Shown here: piece by piece, positions 34,545-43,652 of the stretch
Numbering within the stretch: position 1 is the first letter of the stretch
How the letters are laid out: the number at the start of each line of letters is the position of its first letter
Source of the DNA: Millisia brevis NBRC 105863
GTDB lineage: Bacteria > Actinomycetota > Actinomycetes > Mycobacteriales > Mycobacteriaceae
Reading direction: 5' to 3'
Length of the DNA: 64,000 nucleotides
Assembly (NCBI RefSeq): GCF_001552615.1
Contig: NZ_BCRN01000005.1
Location: 298,131-362,130 of the forward strand
The notes under the pieces: model-generated
Told to the model about the DNA's origin: nothing
What the model saw: the letters and a program-made list of their open reading frames with translations, nothing else
Database searches by the model: none
Position numbers and translations under genes: made by a program

Positions 34545-35234
34545 TCAGAGGGGTGAACGCTGGGCGAAGCCCGATCGCCAGGCCAGGGCCACCGCCGCCG
34601 CCCGGTCGCGTGATCCGGTTTTCATCAGGATGCGCGCGACGTGGGTTTTGACGGTCGCCTCGGCCAGCACGAGCGTGTTGCCGATGTCGCGGTTGGACAG
34701 ACCATCGGCAACCAACCGAAGGACGTGCTGTTCCCGGGGGGTCAGCACCTCCGCTATCCGCGCCCGGTCGGCGTCGGAGGCCACCGTCGTGGTGGCCCCG
34801 GCGCCGGTCGTGATCACCCGCGATCGCAGCACGTCGATGATCTTGGCGGTCATGGTCGGGTCGATCCACACGCCGCCGCCGTGGACGCGGCGGATCGCAT
34901 CGGCGATCTCGGTCGGAGCGGCGTGTTTGAGCAGGTAGCCGCTCGCCCCGGCCCGCAGGGCCTCGAACATCAACGCCTCGTCCTCGAAGGTGGTCAGCGC
35001 CAACACCTTCGACTCACCTTCGTCCGCGGTGATGCGCACGGTGGCGGCGACCCCGTCCAGGACGGGCATCCGCAGGTCCATCACCACGACGTCGGGCCGC
35101 AACTGTTCGGCCAATGCGACGGCCTCGGCGCCATCGCCGGCCCGGCCGACCACCTCGATATCGGCCACCGGGGTCAGCAACATGTCCAACCCCGCCAGCA
35201 CCAGGGGCTGATCGTCGACGAGTAGGACCCGCAT
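34545..35234 (-). CDS. LuxR/NarL-type response regulator
   Basis: A 229-residue two-component response regulator: receiver domain with phospho-acceptor D53 (VVMDLRMPVLDG) and conserved Lys in ALTTFEDEALM-type loop region, then a LuxR helix-turn-helix (LTPREQHVLRLVADGLSNRD). ATG 35234 begins the receiver directly; the longer frame upstream is a shadow of the kinase gene. It starts 13 bases after the sensor kinase stop, so the two form a cognate pair. Confidence 0.93.
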   Translation of the reverse strand: MRVLLVDDQPLVLAGLDMLLTPVADIEVVGRAGDGAEAVALAEQLRPDVVVMDLRMPVLDGVAATVRITADEGESKVLALTTFEDEALMFEALRAGASGYLLKHAAPTEIADAIRRVHGGGVWIDPTMTAKIIDVLRSRVITTGAGATTTVASDADRARIAEVLTPREQHVLRLVADGLSNRDIGNTLVLAEATVKTHVARILMKTGSRDRAAAVALAWRSGFAQRSPL

Positions 35235-35247
35235 CCAGAAAGGGTAC

Positions 35248-36504
35248 CTATCGGGTGCTCCGGGAATTCGGCCCGAGCCGGATGATCGCCTCCGTCTCGA
35301 ACCGGCCCGCGGCGGGTTCCGCCCGCAGCACTCCGTCGACCGACGCCAGCCGTTCGGCCAGCCCGACCAGGCCGAATCCGCCGGAAGGGAGGGCCGACTC
35401 GCCGCCGCCGGTTCCGTGGGTGACCACCGCGACCCGCAGTTCCTGCGCGCCTCTGCGGGTCCCGGGCCAGTCGAGAGCCACCTCGACGCGGGCCTGTCGA
35501 CCGCCATGCTTCATGGCATTGGCCAGGGCCTCCTGCACCGTCCGGTAGACCGCCAGGTCGACCGAATGATCGAGTGGCCGACGTTCACCGCTCTCCCGAA
35601 GATCCACCCGCAGTCCACCGGCGCGGGTGGCCGCCACCAGGGCGGGCAGGTTTCGGGTACCGGGGGCGGCCCCGGTGTCCTGCTCCGCGGTGGCGCCATC
35701 CGCCCGCAGGGTGGTGACCAGCCGATGCAGCTCGCGCATGGAGCGCGTCGCCGACTCCTCGATGTCCGTCAACGCCTCCGCCACCCGCATATCGGTCGTC
35801 GAATCGCGCCCCCCGGCGGTCAACAGCGCCCGGGCGCCGGCCGACTGCAGGGCGATCGCGGTGATGCCGTGCGCGACGATGTCGTGCAGGTCGCGGGCGA
35901 TAGCCCGACGCTCCGCGACCCGCGCGCGTTGCCGGGCGGAGAGCAGCGATTCCTCGAGGCGGTCGACGCGCCCGGACGAGCGGTGCAGGGCGCGACCGGC
36001 GGCCCACACCGCGCAGGCGACACCCATCCACAGCACACCGATCGTCCCGAACGTGATCGGCGTGACCGGGCCGACCAGGCTCGCGGCGTTCCAGCCATTG
36101 ACACCGAGCGGTACCACCGACAACACCAGAGCGAGATACGCCGTTCGCGCGGAGCCGTACCGGGAAACCGCGAAGAGCGCCAATAACACCGCGGTGAACG
36201 GTTCCCAATCGGGTACGGCCACCGTGACTGCGGTGGACAGCGCCCAGGCGCCGACGAACCCGGCCATCGGGCGACGCCACGCATAGCCGGCGCAGACCAG
36301 CGCCAGCAGCCCGGCGACGGCCGGTACCGCCTCGGGAATCCGGCCGCCGCCGCGCAGCTCGAGATATCCGCTCCAGTCCAGACCGGCACCCGGACGGCTG
36401 CCGATGGTCAGTTCGACCGCGAAACCGGCGATCGCGCACGCGACGATCGCGAACCTGCCGAGGGTCCGCAGCGATCCGTCCCGCCTCCGACCGGCTACCG
36501 GCAA
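35248..36504 (-). CDS. DesK-type sensor histidine kinase
   Basis: A 418-residue sensor with about five N-terminal transmembrane helices (to about residue 165), a HisKA_3 dimerisation helix with the phospho-His in RAIARDLHDIVAHGI, and a HATPase domain with the N-box ALANAMKHGG and G-box GGFGLVGLAERL. The start appears to be TTG 36504, 7 bases downstream of the preceding small gene. The signal is unknown; the small co-transcribed gene upstream may take part. Confidence 0.9.
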   Translation of the reverse strand: MPVAGRRRDGSLRTLGRFAIVACAIAGFAVELTIGSRPGAGLDWSGYLELRGGGRIPEAVPAVAGLLALVCAGYAWRRPMAGFVGAWALSTAVTVAVPDWEPFTAVLLALFAVSRYGSARTAYLALVLSVVPLGVNGWNAASLVGPVTPITFGTIGVLWMGVACAVWAAGRALHRSSGRVDRLEESLLSARQRARVAERRAIARDLHDIVAHGITAIALQSAGARALLTAGGRDSTTDMRVAEALTDIEESATRSMRELHRLVTTLRADGATAEQDTGAAPGTRNLPALVAATRAGGLRVDLRESGERRPLDHSVDLAVYRTVQEALANAMKHGGRQARVEVALDWPGTRRGAQELRVAVVTHGTGGGESALPSGGFGLVGLAERLASVDGVLRAEPAAGRFETEAIIRLGPNSRSTR

Positions 36505-36511
36505 GCGTGGC

Positions 36512-36934
36512 CTACCGGCACGCCCGCATCCGCGGGAACATCACACACCACACCGAACGGGCCTTCTCCAGATCCGCGACCCGCTCATCGGGGTCCGACG
36601 GCACGGACAACACCACATCCGGGGGAACCTCGAGCGCGACGGTGACACCCCGATCGGGGGCGGCGGCCGGGTCCGCTGGGATGACCGATTCGACGGTCAC
36701 CCGTACCGACCCGTCGGCCTCCCGGATGCCGCCGACGACGATCACCGACCCATCGGCGTCGACCAATTGCAGGGCACGGTCGAGGATCTCGGGGGTGCTC
36801 GTGGTGAACATAGCGGCGGACGACTCGATCACGGTCGCGGTACCCACGTCGATCGGGTTGTGCCCCTCGGGCCCGCTCGCGATCACCGTCAGCATCGCCT
36901 CCGTCGGGATCCGCACGTCCGCCGATTCGCTCAT
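36512..36934 (-). CDS. Hypothetical protein upstream of the histidine kinase
   Basis: A 140-residue acidic soluble protein with short beta-like segments (AMLTVIASG, SVIVVGGIREADGSVRVTVESV, GVTVALEVPPDVVLSV) and a basic C-terminus ending in CVMFPRMRACR. No signal peptide or catalytic motif. It ends 7 bases before the kinase start, so it is probably the first gene of the two-component operon and could modulate it. I recognise no family. Confidence 0.6.
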   Translation of the reverse strand: MSESADVRIPTEAMLTVIASGPEGHNPIDVGTATVIESSAAMFTTSTPEILDRALQLVDADGSVIVVGGIREADGSVRVTVESVIPADPAAAPDRGVTVALEVPPDVVLSVPSDPDERVADLEKARSVWCVMFPRMRACR

Positions 36935-37055
36935 GCGCCCATGATGCGGGAATCGATCGGGCCGCGCGTCATTCCACAGCGGTATCCGAGGTACCACAAC
37001 GGCGTGACCCCACCCGCGTCCCGCGGCCGCGACCCGACGCAAACCGTCGCCCGGA

Positions 37056-38876
37056 TCAGACTGACGCCCGCTCCGGTTCGGGTTCACCGGTCTGCACCGC
37101 CCACAGCGCGGCATAGCTGCCGCCCGCGGCGACCAACTCGTCGTGGGTGCCGGCCTCGGTGACCCGCCCGCCGTCGAGCACCCAGATGCGGTGGGCGTGC
37201 CGGACGGTCGAGAGGCGGTGGGCGACGACGATGGTGGTGCACCGCTCGCCGGCGCGGCGCAGCGACTTCTGGATCGCGGCCTCGGTCTCGTTGTCGACCG
37301 CGCTGGTCGCCTCGTCGAGGACGAGCACCGCCGGCTCCCGCAGCAGCGCCCGGGCCAGGGCGATGCGCTGACGCTGACCGCCCGAGAGGGTGACGCCGTT
37401 CTCGCCGACGGTCGCGTCGTACGCGCCGGGGAGCACCTCGATGAAGTCCGCAGCCGCGGCGGCGCGGGCGGCGGCGATGATCTGTTCGCGCGTCGCATTC
37501 GGGCGACCGTAGGCGATGTTCTCGGCGATGGTGCCGGCGAAGAGGTAGATGTCCTGAGCGACGTAACCCATCGAGCCGCGCAAGGAATCCCAGTCGAGGT
37601 CGCGCACGTCGACCCCGTCCAGCAGCACCCGGCCACCGCGCGGATCGTCGAAGCGCAGGATCAGCCGCAACAGGCTCGACTTTCCGGCGCCGGTCGACCC
37701 GACGATCGCGTGGGTCTCGCCGGCCGGGACGACCATGTCGATCCCGTGCAGGACGTCCGGCCCGTCGGCGTAACCGGCGCGCACCTGTTCGATCTCCACC
37801 CGTCCGGCGACCGGCTTGGCCAGGCTGCGGTCGCCCTGGGGCACCTCGATCGGTTCGTTCAGCAATCCGAGGATGCGCGCGGTGGACGCCCGTCCACGCT
37901 GGTAGAGGTCGAGCACCTCGGCCACGTCGGTCAGCGGCCACAGCAGCCGCTGCGTCATGAACACCAACACCGAGTACAGGCCCACCTCGATGGTGCCGTT
38001 CAGAGCGGCCCAGCCGCCGAACAGCAAGGTGCAGGTGAAGCCGGCGAGGATCGCCACCCGTACCAGCGGGACGAACGCGGCCGACGATCGGATCGCCGCC
38101 TCGTTGGCCCGGCGGTAGGCCCCGGAGACCTGCTCGATGCGCTCGCGCTCGCGCTCCTCGGCGGTGAACGCCTTGATCGTCGCGATACCCGCGAGGTTGG
38201 CCTGCAACGCACCGGACAGGTCGGCGACGGCCGAGCGGACCCGGACGTAGAGCGGTTCGAGACGGCGCTGGAAGAGCAGCGAGCCGGCGATGATCAGCGG
38301 GATCGGCAGGAAGGCGAGCAGGGTCAACTGCATCGACGCCGCCGCGAAGACCAGGCCGACGAGCAGCACGTTCAGGATGGTCTGCAGGATCGCCGGGACG
38401 CCGATGTCGAGGAACCGCTCGAGCTGGTTGACGTCGTCGTTGAGCGTCGCGAGGGTCGTCCCCCGCGGCCTGGCCTCGTGCCAGCCGAGGTCGAGGTGTT
38501 GGGCGTGGTCGTAGGCCTCGACCCGCAGATCGTGCTCGACCCCCTGCGAGAGGCCGCGCCACAGCACGGCCGCGACGTACTCGCTGAGCGATTCGATGAT
38601 CCAGACGACCACGTTGATCGCGGCCAACCACGCCAACTGCGCGTATCGGGACTCGACACCGAGCAGCGATGCCGCCCAGGAGTCCTGGCCGCGCACGACG
38701 ACGTCGATCGCGACGCCGATCAGGATCTCCGGTGCGACATCGGCGATCTTGTTGATCGTCGACGCGAGGACCGCCGCCCGGAAACGTCCCCGGTATCGAC
38801 GCTGCCGGGACCACAGAGCACGCAACGGGTGCTCGATCACCGCCGCACCCGCATCACCCTTGACCACCGTCGACAC
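37056..38876 (-). CDS. ABC exporter, fused membrane and ATP-binding domains
   Basis: A 606-residue type-I half-exporter: six transmembrane helices (about 25-320), then an ATPase with Walker A VGSTGAGKSS, signature LSGGQRQRIALARAL, Walker B VLVLDEATSAVD and the H-loop VAHRLSTVRHA. The family exports lipids, drugs or peptides as a dimer. It stands alone between the two-component system and the nucleobase permease, so it probably works as a homodimer. Substrate unknown. Confidence 0.92.
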   Translation of the reverse strand: MSTVVKGDAGAAVIEHPLRALWSRQRRYRGRFRAAVLASTINKIADVAPEILIGVAIDVVVRGQDSWAASLLGVESRYAQLAWLAAINVVVWIIESLSEYVAAVLWRGLSQGVEHDLRVEAYDHAQHLDLGWHEARPRGTTLATLNDDVNQLERFLDIGVPAILQTILNVLLVGLVFAAASMQLTLLAFLPIPLIIAGSLLFQRRLEPLYVRVRSAVADLSGALQANLAGIATIKAFTAEERERERIEQVSGAYRRANEAAIRSSAAFVPLVRVAILAGFTCTLLFGGWAALNGTIEVGLYSVLVFMTQRLLWPLTDVAEVLDLYQRGRASTARILGLLNEPIEVPQGDRSLAKPVAGRVEIEQVRAGYADGPDVLHGIDMVVPAGETHAIVGSTGAGKSSLLRLILRFDDPRGGRVLLDGVDVRDLDWDSLRGSMGYVAQDIYLFAGTIAENIAYGRPNATREQIIAAARAAAAADFIEVLPGAYDATVGENGVTLSGGQRQRIALARALLREPAVLVLDEATSAVDNETEAAIQKSLRRAGERCTTIVVAHRLSTVRHAHRIWVLDGGRVTEAGTHDELVAAGGSYAALWAVQTGEPEPERASV

Positions 38877-39211
38877 CGCCGAACCTCACAATCTTCCGCA
38901 CCCCCGCCCGCTCCGCGACTCCCGCAGGGACCACAAAACGGACACGAACCGATGAGGCTACCGACGTCGCCGCCGAATCGGTGATTCCCTCCGGTGCTGC
39001 GAAACCAGTCACAGCAGGGCCCGGGGCATTGTCGGAAATGTCCGAAACGGCGGAAATGCCGCGCGGCATTTACCGACAATTCGGACAATACGGATAGTCG
39101 ATCCTGCGCGATAACGGATATATCCGGCGCGTAATGCCGCGGCAACAGCAGTGAGACCCTCCGGGAAACACGCACCTCCAACCATATTCACACCGGGACC
39201 CGGAGGGACAT
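38877..39211. other. Divergent intergenic region, ABC exporter / NCS2 permease
   Basis: A 335-base non-coding region between divergent starts. It contains the inverted-repeat array at 39028-39087, an AT-rich GATAAC/TATATC stretch near 39110-39124 that may hold a -10, and GGAGGGAC as ribosome site of the permease. The long leader could carry regulatory RNA, but I do not recognise a known riboswitch. Confidence 0.5.
39028..39087. promoter_or_regulatory. Interlocking inverted-repeat array upstream of the nucleobase permease
   Basis: Six ordered segments: ATTGTCGG (39028-39035), TGTCCGAA (39039-39046), AAATGCCGC (39054-39062), GCGGCATTT (39063-39071), CCGACAAT (39073-39080) and TTCGGACA (39080-39087). 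The first pairs with the fifth, the second with the sixth, and the third and fourth form a perfect palindrome. Read as DNA these are four TGTCSG half-sites around a palindrome. Read as RNA, two of the helices would cross and could form a pseudoknot. Confidence 0.6.
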
Positions 39212-40876
39212 ATGACTTCTGTACTGACAATTCTCAAAGAGGGAAAGAAGACGGACGACCCCGTCGACGAAATCCCACCGATTTCCAAACTGTTGCCGCT
39301 CGGCCTGCAACACGTGCTGGCGATGTACGCCGGCGCCGTGGCGGTGCCGCTGATCGTCGGCGGCGCGATGGTCAGCGTCGGCCAACTCGAGCAGGGCGAC
39401 ATCGTCCACCTGATCATGGCCGACCTCTTCGTCGCCGGCATCGCGACGCTGATCCAGGCGGTCGGCTTCTGGCGCTTCGGTGTGCGGCTGCCCCTGATGC
39501 AGGGCGTCACCTTCGCGGCGGTCGCCCCGATGATCACCATCGGTACCTCGCACGGCATCACCGCCATCTACGGCGCGGTGATCGCCAGCGGCATCTTCAT
39601 GATCGTCATGGCGCCGGTCTTCGGCAGGCTCATCAGATTCTTCCCGCCGATCGTCACCGGCACGATCATCCTGATCATCGGCGTCTCGCTGATGCGGGTG
39701 GCGGCCGGCTGGTTCGGTGGCGGCACCAGCACCGGTGAGGACTTCGGCGCTCCGCTGGCGATCGGCATGGGCTTCTTCACCCTGCTGGTGATTCTGCTGA
39801 TCGAGCGTTTCGCCCCCGAGGGCATGCGCCGGGTGTCGGTGCTGCTCGGTCTGGTGATCGGCACGCTGGTGTCGATTCCGTTCGGCATGCCGCATTGGGG
39901 CAACGTCGGCACCTACGGTTGGTTCGGCATCCCCGAGCCCTTCCAGTTCGGTCTGCCGACCTTCCAGGTCAGCTCGATCATCGCGCTGATGATCGTCGCG
40001 ATCGTCATCATGACCGAGACCACCGGCGACACCGTCGCGGTCGGCGAGATCGTCGGCAAGAAGATCACCCCGCAGAAGCTGGCCGACGGCCTGCGCGCCG
40101 ATGGTCTGGGCACCATGATCGGCGGCATCTTCAACACCTTCCCGTACACGGCGTTCGCCCAGAATGTCGGACTGGTCGCCATCACCGGCGTCAAGACCCG
40201 GCACGTCGCCACCATGGCCGGCGCGATCCTGATCCTGCTCGGCCTGCTGCCGAAGATGGCGGCGATCGTCGAGGGCATCCCGCAGGCGGTGCTCGGCGGC
40301 GCGGGTGTCGCGCTGTTCGGCATGGTCGCGGCGTCCGGCGTGCGCACCCTGTCCAAGGTGCAGTTCAACAACACCAACATCCTGGTGGTGGCGATCTCGG
40401 TGGGCGTTGCGATGCTGACCGAGGCGAAGCTGTACTACACCACGACCATCGGCGACGAGCGCGTCAACGTCGCCCTGGATCTGTACCACCAGTTCCCGGA
40501 CTGGTTCCAGACGATCTTCCACTCGGGCATCTCCGCCGGCGCGTTGACCGCGATCATCCTGAACCTGGCGCTCAACTCGTCGTCGCTCAGCGAGGTCGGC
40601 GAGCCGTCCGCCCACGACGCGCCGCGTGGACCGCTGCCGGATCCGCGGGACGCCCTGGCGGCCGCCGATCCCGATACCCCGGTCGACGAGCTGCGCGCGC
40701 TGGCCGAGAAGGATCCGTCGCTGCACACGATCATCGTGACGAATCCGAACGCCGACAAGGATCTCTGCGACTGGATCAAATCGCAGGGCAATCCGAAGAT
40801 CGACGGGCTGTACGAGAAGTGGGACAGCCAGACGAACGGCGAGTTCTCCAAACGGGGGACCAAGGAAATCACCTGA
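39212..40876 (+). CDS. NCS2 uracil/xanthine permease with a variant leucine-rich-repeat tail
   Basis: A 554-residue protein. Residues about 25-455 form an NCS2 permease with QHVLAMYAGAVAVPLIVGG near the start, the substrate-site region MTETTGDTVAVGEI, and multiple membrane helices; it imports uracil, xanthine or a related base with protons. Residues about 465-554 are an added cytoplasmic tail of the type DPDTPVDELRALAEKDPS, VTNPNADKDLCDWIKSQGNP, matching the variant leucine-rich-repeat pattern of corynebacterial proteins. ATG 39212 follows GGAGGGA. The tail is not part of ordinary NCS2 transporters (about 430-460 residues). Confidence 0.9.
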   Translation: MTSVLTILKEGKKTDDPVDEIPPISKLLPLGLQHVLAMYAGAVAVPLIVGGAMVSVGQLEQGDIVHLIMADLFVAGIATLIQAVGFWRFGVRLPLMQGVTFAAVAPMITIGTSHGITAIYGAVIASGIFMIVMAPVFGRLIRFFPPIVTGTIILIIGVSLMRVAAGWFGGGTSTGEDFGAPLAIGMGFFTLLVILLIERFAPEGMRRVSVLLGLVIGTLVSIPFGMPHWGNVGTYGWFGIPEPFQFGLPTFQVSSIIALMIVAIVIMTETTGDTVAVGEIVGKKITPQKLADGLRADGLGTMIGGIFNTFPYTAFAQNVGLVAITGVKTRHVATMAGAILILLGLLPKMAAIVEGIPQAVLGGAGVALFGMVAASGVRTLSKVQFNNTNILVVAISVGVAMLTEAKLYYTTTIGDERVNVALDLYHQFPDWFQTIFHSGISAGALTAIILNLALNSSSLSEVGEPSAHDAPRGPLPDPRDALAAADPDTPVDELRALAEKDPSLHTIIVTNPNADKDLCDWIKSQGNPKIDGLYEKWDSQTNGEFSKRGTKEIT

Positions 40877-40888
40877 TCTCCCGATAGA

Positions 40889-40968
40889 GTCTCGGGTCGA
40901 GGTGGGTATCGAGCGTGGCGGCACGCTCGATACCCACCTTCGTCGTCTCCGGAAGCTCGACCCGAGAC
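40889..40968. terminator. Nested perfect hairpins between the permease and kup
   Basis: AGGTGGGTATCGAGCGTG (40900-40917) pairs perfectly with 40922-40939 around a GCGG loop, an 18-bp stem. A second perfect pair, GTCTCGGGTCGAG (40889-40901) and CTCGACCCGAGAC (40956-40968), encloses it. The element fills the space between the permease stop and the kup stop, so it is a strong bidirectional terminator. Confidence 0.8.
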
Positions 40969-40970
40969 CG

Positions 40971-42920
40971 TCAGATCGGCACGTCCGAGCCGACGATCAC
41001 CACCCGCGAGGCGGGCAGACCGAAGCTCGGCACCTGCGAATTGCGGACCATCGCGATGAACAATCGCCGCTGCCACGTCGGCATCCGCGACTGCGGCGCC
41101 AACGACACGTTCATCCCCGATAGGAAGTAGGGCGCGGACTCGAGGTCGGCGTGGTCGATGCCGATGCGTTCGCCGATGGTGTGCAGCATCTCGGGCACCC
41201 GCGCCGGGTCGAGGAAACCCTGTCGCAGGGTGACGCGCAGGATCCCGACCGACACATAGCGGGAGTCGATCTCGAGCAGGTCCTCGGGCGCCACCCGCGG
41301 GATGTCCAGGTTCGCGATGGTCACCACGACCACCCGCTCGTGCAGGATGTGGTTGAACAGCATGTTGTCCCGCAGGGCCAGCGGGATCGTGATCGGCGAG
41401 GCGTGCAGGTAGACCGCCGTCCCCGGCACCCGGTACACCTCCGCGTCGCCCAGGCCGGCGAAGAAGTCCTCGATCGGCCCCTCGACCGCGCTGCGATCCC
41501 TGGTGACCTCGGCCCGCCCGCGCTGCCAGGTCACCATCAGGGTGGTCAGCACGATCGCGACCGCCACCGGCAGGTAGCCACCGTTGAAGAATTTGGTCAG
41601 ATTCGCCACCCAGTAGGTCAACTCGACGCCGCCGAGGCCGACGCCCAGCAGCGCTATCCAGCGCCAGGACCAGCCCCATTGGGTGCGCGCGACGATCAAC
41701 AGCAGGATCGTGGTCAGGATGAACGTCCCGGTGACCGCCAGCCCGTAGGCCGAGGACAGTCGGCTCGAATCCCGGAAGATCACCACCAGCACCAGCACGC
41801 CGATCAGCAGCGCCCAGTTCACCGCGGGCAGGTAGACGTGTCTGCTGTTGTGGGCCGAGGTGTACCGCGTGGCGAGCCGGGGGAACAGCCCGAACCGCAT
41901 CGCCTGCTTCGTCATCGAGAACGCGCCACTGATCACCGCCTGTGAGGCGATCACCGTGGCCGCGGTCGCCAACACCACCAGCGGCAGGACCAACGCCCCC
42001 GGCGCCAACCGGAAGAACGGATTGTCGACGGACGCCGGGTTGCTGATGATCAGCGCCCCCTGGCCCAGGTAGTTGATCATCAACGCCGGGAAGACGACGC
42101 CGTACCAGGCGATGGCGATCGACCGACGACCGAAATGACCGAGGTCGGCGTAGAGCGCCTCGGCGCCGGTCACCGACAGCACCACCGCGCCCATCGCGAT
42201 GAAGGCGATCAGCGGATGGGCGACCACAAATGCGACGAGGAAGGTCGGCGACAGCGCGACCAGCACCCCGGGATGCTCGACGATCGCCGGCACGCCGAGG
42301 GCGGCGAGCACCAGGAACCACACGAGCATCACCGGCCCGAAGACCCGGCCGATGCGCTCGGTACCGCGCGGCTGCGCCAGGAACAACACGACCACGATCA
42401 CCACCGCGATCGGGACGACGAAGTGGTCGATATGCGGGGCGGCGATCTCCACCCCCTCGACCGCGGAGAGCACCGAGATCGCCGGGGTGATCACGCTGTC
42501 GCCGTAGAACAGGCCCGCACCCACGATGCCGGCGAGCACGACCCACGCCCGCACCCGCGGCCCGGACGAGGTCAGACCCCGGCGGGCGAGCGCGGCCAGC
42601 GCGATGATGCCACCCTCGCCCTCATTGTCGGCCCGCAGGACGAGGGTCACGTACTTGATCGACACGATCAACAGGACGGTCCAGAAGAGCATGGAGATGA
42701 TGCCGAGGACGTTCTCGCGCACCGGTTCGACCGCGCCGTGATCGATCGAGAACACCGCGGCCATCGCGTAGAGCGGGCTGGTTCCGATATCGCCGAAGAC
42801 AACACCGAGGGCTGCGACCACCAGCGCGGGTGGCACCACCCTCCCCGACAAGGACCTCTCGGACGGCGCGGATTCCTCGCCGAAGGCCGTGGGCACATCC
42901 CCGCTGGACACGTTCCCCAT
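40971..42920 (-). CDS. kup: Kup-family potassium transporter
   Basis: A 649-residue membrane protein of the KUP/HAK/KT family. The first helix region reads ALGVVFGDIGTSPLYA, followed by about twelve helices and a hydrophilic C-terminal domain that includes NMLFNHILHERVVVVT, a hallmark of the family. It takes up potassium with protons. ATG 42920 gives a normal N-terminus; a longer frame extends into the divergent promoter. It is divergent from the peroxidase gene with 52 bases between. Confidence 0.93.
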   Translation of the reverse strand: MGNVSSGDVPTAFGEESAPSERSLSGRVVPPALVVAALGVVFGDIGTSPLYAMAAVFSIDHGAVEPVRENVLGIISMLFWTVLLIVSIKYVTLVLRADNEGEGGIIALAALARRGLTSSGPRVRAWVVLAGIVGAGLFYGDSVITPAISVLSAVEGVEIAAPHIDHFVVPIAVVIVVVLFLAQPRGTERIGRVFGPVMLVWFLVLAALGVPAIVEHPGVLVALSPTFLVAFVVAHPLIAFIAMGAVVLSVTGAEALYADLGHFGRRSIAIAWYGVVFPALMINYLGQGALIISNPASVDNPFFRLAPGALVLPLVVLATAATVIASQAVISGAFSMTKQAMRFGLFPRLATRYTSAHNSRHVYLPAVNWALLIGVLVLVVIFRDSSRLSSAYGLAVTGTFILTTILLLIVARTQWGWSWRWIALLGVGLGGVELTYWVANLTKFFNGGYLPVAVAIVLTTLMVTWQRGRAEVTRDRSAVEGPIEDFFAGLGDAEVYRVPGTAVYLHASPITIPLALRDNMLFNHILHERVVVVTIANLDIPRVAPEDLLEIDSRYVSVGILRVTLRQGFLDPARVPEMLHTIGERIGIDHADLESAPYFLSGMNVSLAPQSRMPTWQRRLFIAMVRNSQVPSFGLPASRVVIVGSDVPI

Positions 42921-42972
42921 TGTGAACGCCGCGGACTCCCATTGGTGGTCGAAGCACCCTAGAGTTCGGGGT

Positions 42973-43497
42973 GTGAGTATCTCGAACTCGGCATCACAGA
43001 CAACACTGTCGGATTTCTCCGCCGCCACTCCGGACGGTACCGACAAACCGCTCTCCGACTACACCGGCGACGTGGTTCTGGTGGTGAATACCGCGAGCAA
43101 ATGCGGCTTCGCCCGCCAGTTCGACGGGCTCGAAGAGCTCTGGAATACCCACCGGGACCAGGGTTTCGCGGTCCTGGGCTTCCCGTCGAATCAGTTCCGC
43201 CAGGAACCGGTCGACGACGCGAACATCGGCGACGTCTGCCGACTGACCTTCGGGGTGACCTTTCCGATGTTCGCGAAGATCGACGTCAACGGTTCCGGGA
43301 CGCATCCGTTGTACAGGTGGCTCAAGGACAGCAAGGGCGGGCTGCTCGGCGGGGCGATCAAGTGGAACTTCACCAAGTTCCTGGTCGGTCGCGACGGGCG
43401 GGTCATCGAGCGTTTCGGGCCGACGGCCACCCCGAAGGACATCGAGGGCGCCATCGTCTCCGCGCTCGCCGCGCCGCGTCCCGGCGACTCCGCATAG
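42973..43497 (+). CDS. Glutathione peroxidase-family thiol peroxidase
   Basis: A 174-residue thioredoxin-fold peroxidase with the active-site set C44 (NTASKCGF), Q74 (FPSNQF) and W131/N132 (IKWNFTKFLV). A second Cys at 89 is in the position of the resolving Cys of thioredoxin-dependent members. Actinobacteria of this kind lack glutathione, so it probably uses thioredoxin or mycoredoxin-type reductants. The start is GTG 42973; an upstream ATG at 42889 overlaps kup. It reduces organic or hydrogen peroxides. Confidence 0.9.
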   Translation: MSISNSASQTTLSDFSAATPDGTDKPLSDYTGDVVLVVNTASKCGFARQFDGLEELWNTHRDQGFAVLGFPSNQFRQEPVDDANIGDVCRLTFGVTFPMFAKIDVNGSGTHPLYRWLKDSKGGLLGGAIKWNFTKFLVGRDGRVIERFGPTATPKDIEGAIVSALAAPRPGDSA

Positions 43498-43652
43498 GAC
43501 CGGCGGTGCCGGTCGGCGCCACGCAGGACCGGCGACCGGCGATCCCGGCTCCGAGGCCTCGCTCGGATATGAACCGATCACCCCGGGACCACCACGCCGC
43601 CGTCAGTGAGGTTATCCTTACTCGCAGAATTCGAACCGGCGGGAGAGACGAC

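Noticed and set aside
39088..39211. Known purine riboswitch in the permease leader
   Set aside because: I could not find the conserved junction bases of purine, PRPP or guanidine aptamers; only the inverted-repeat array upstream is supported.
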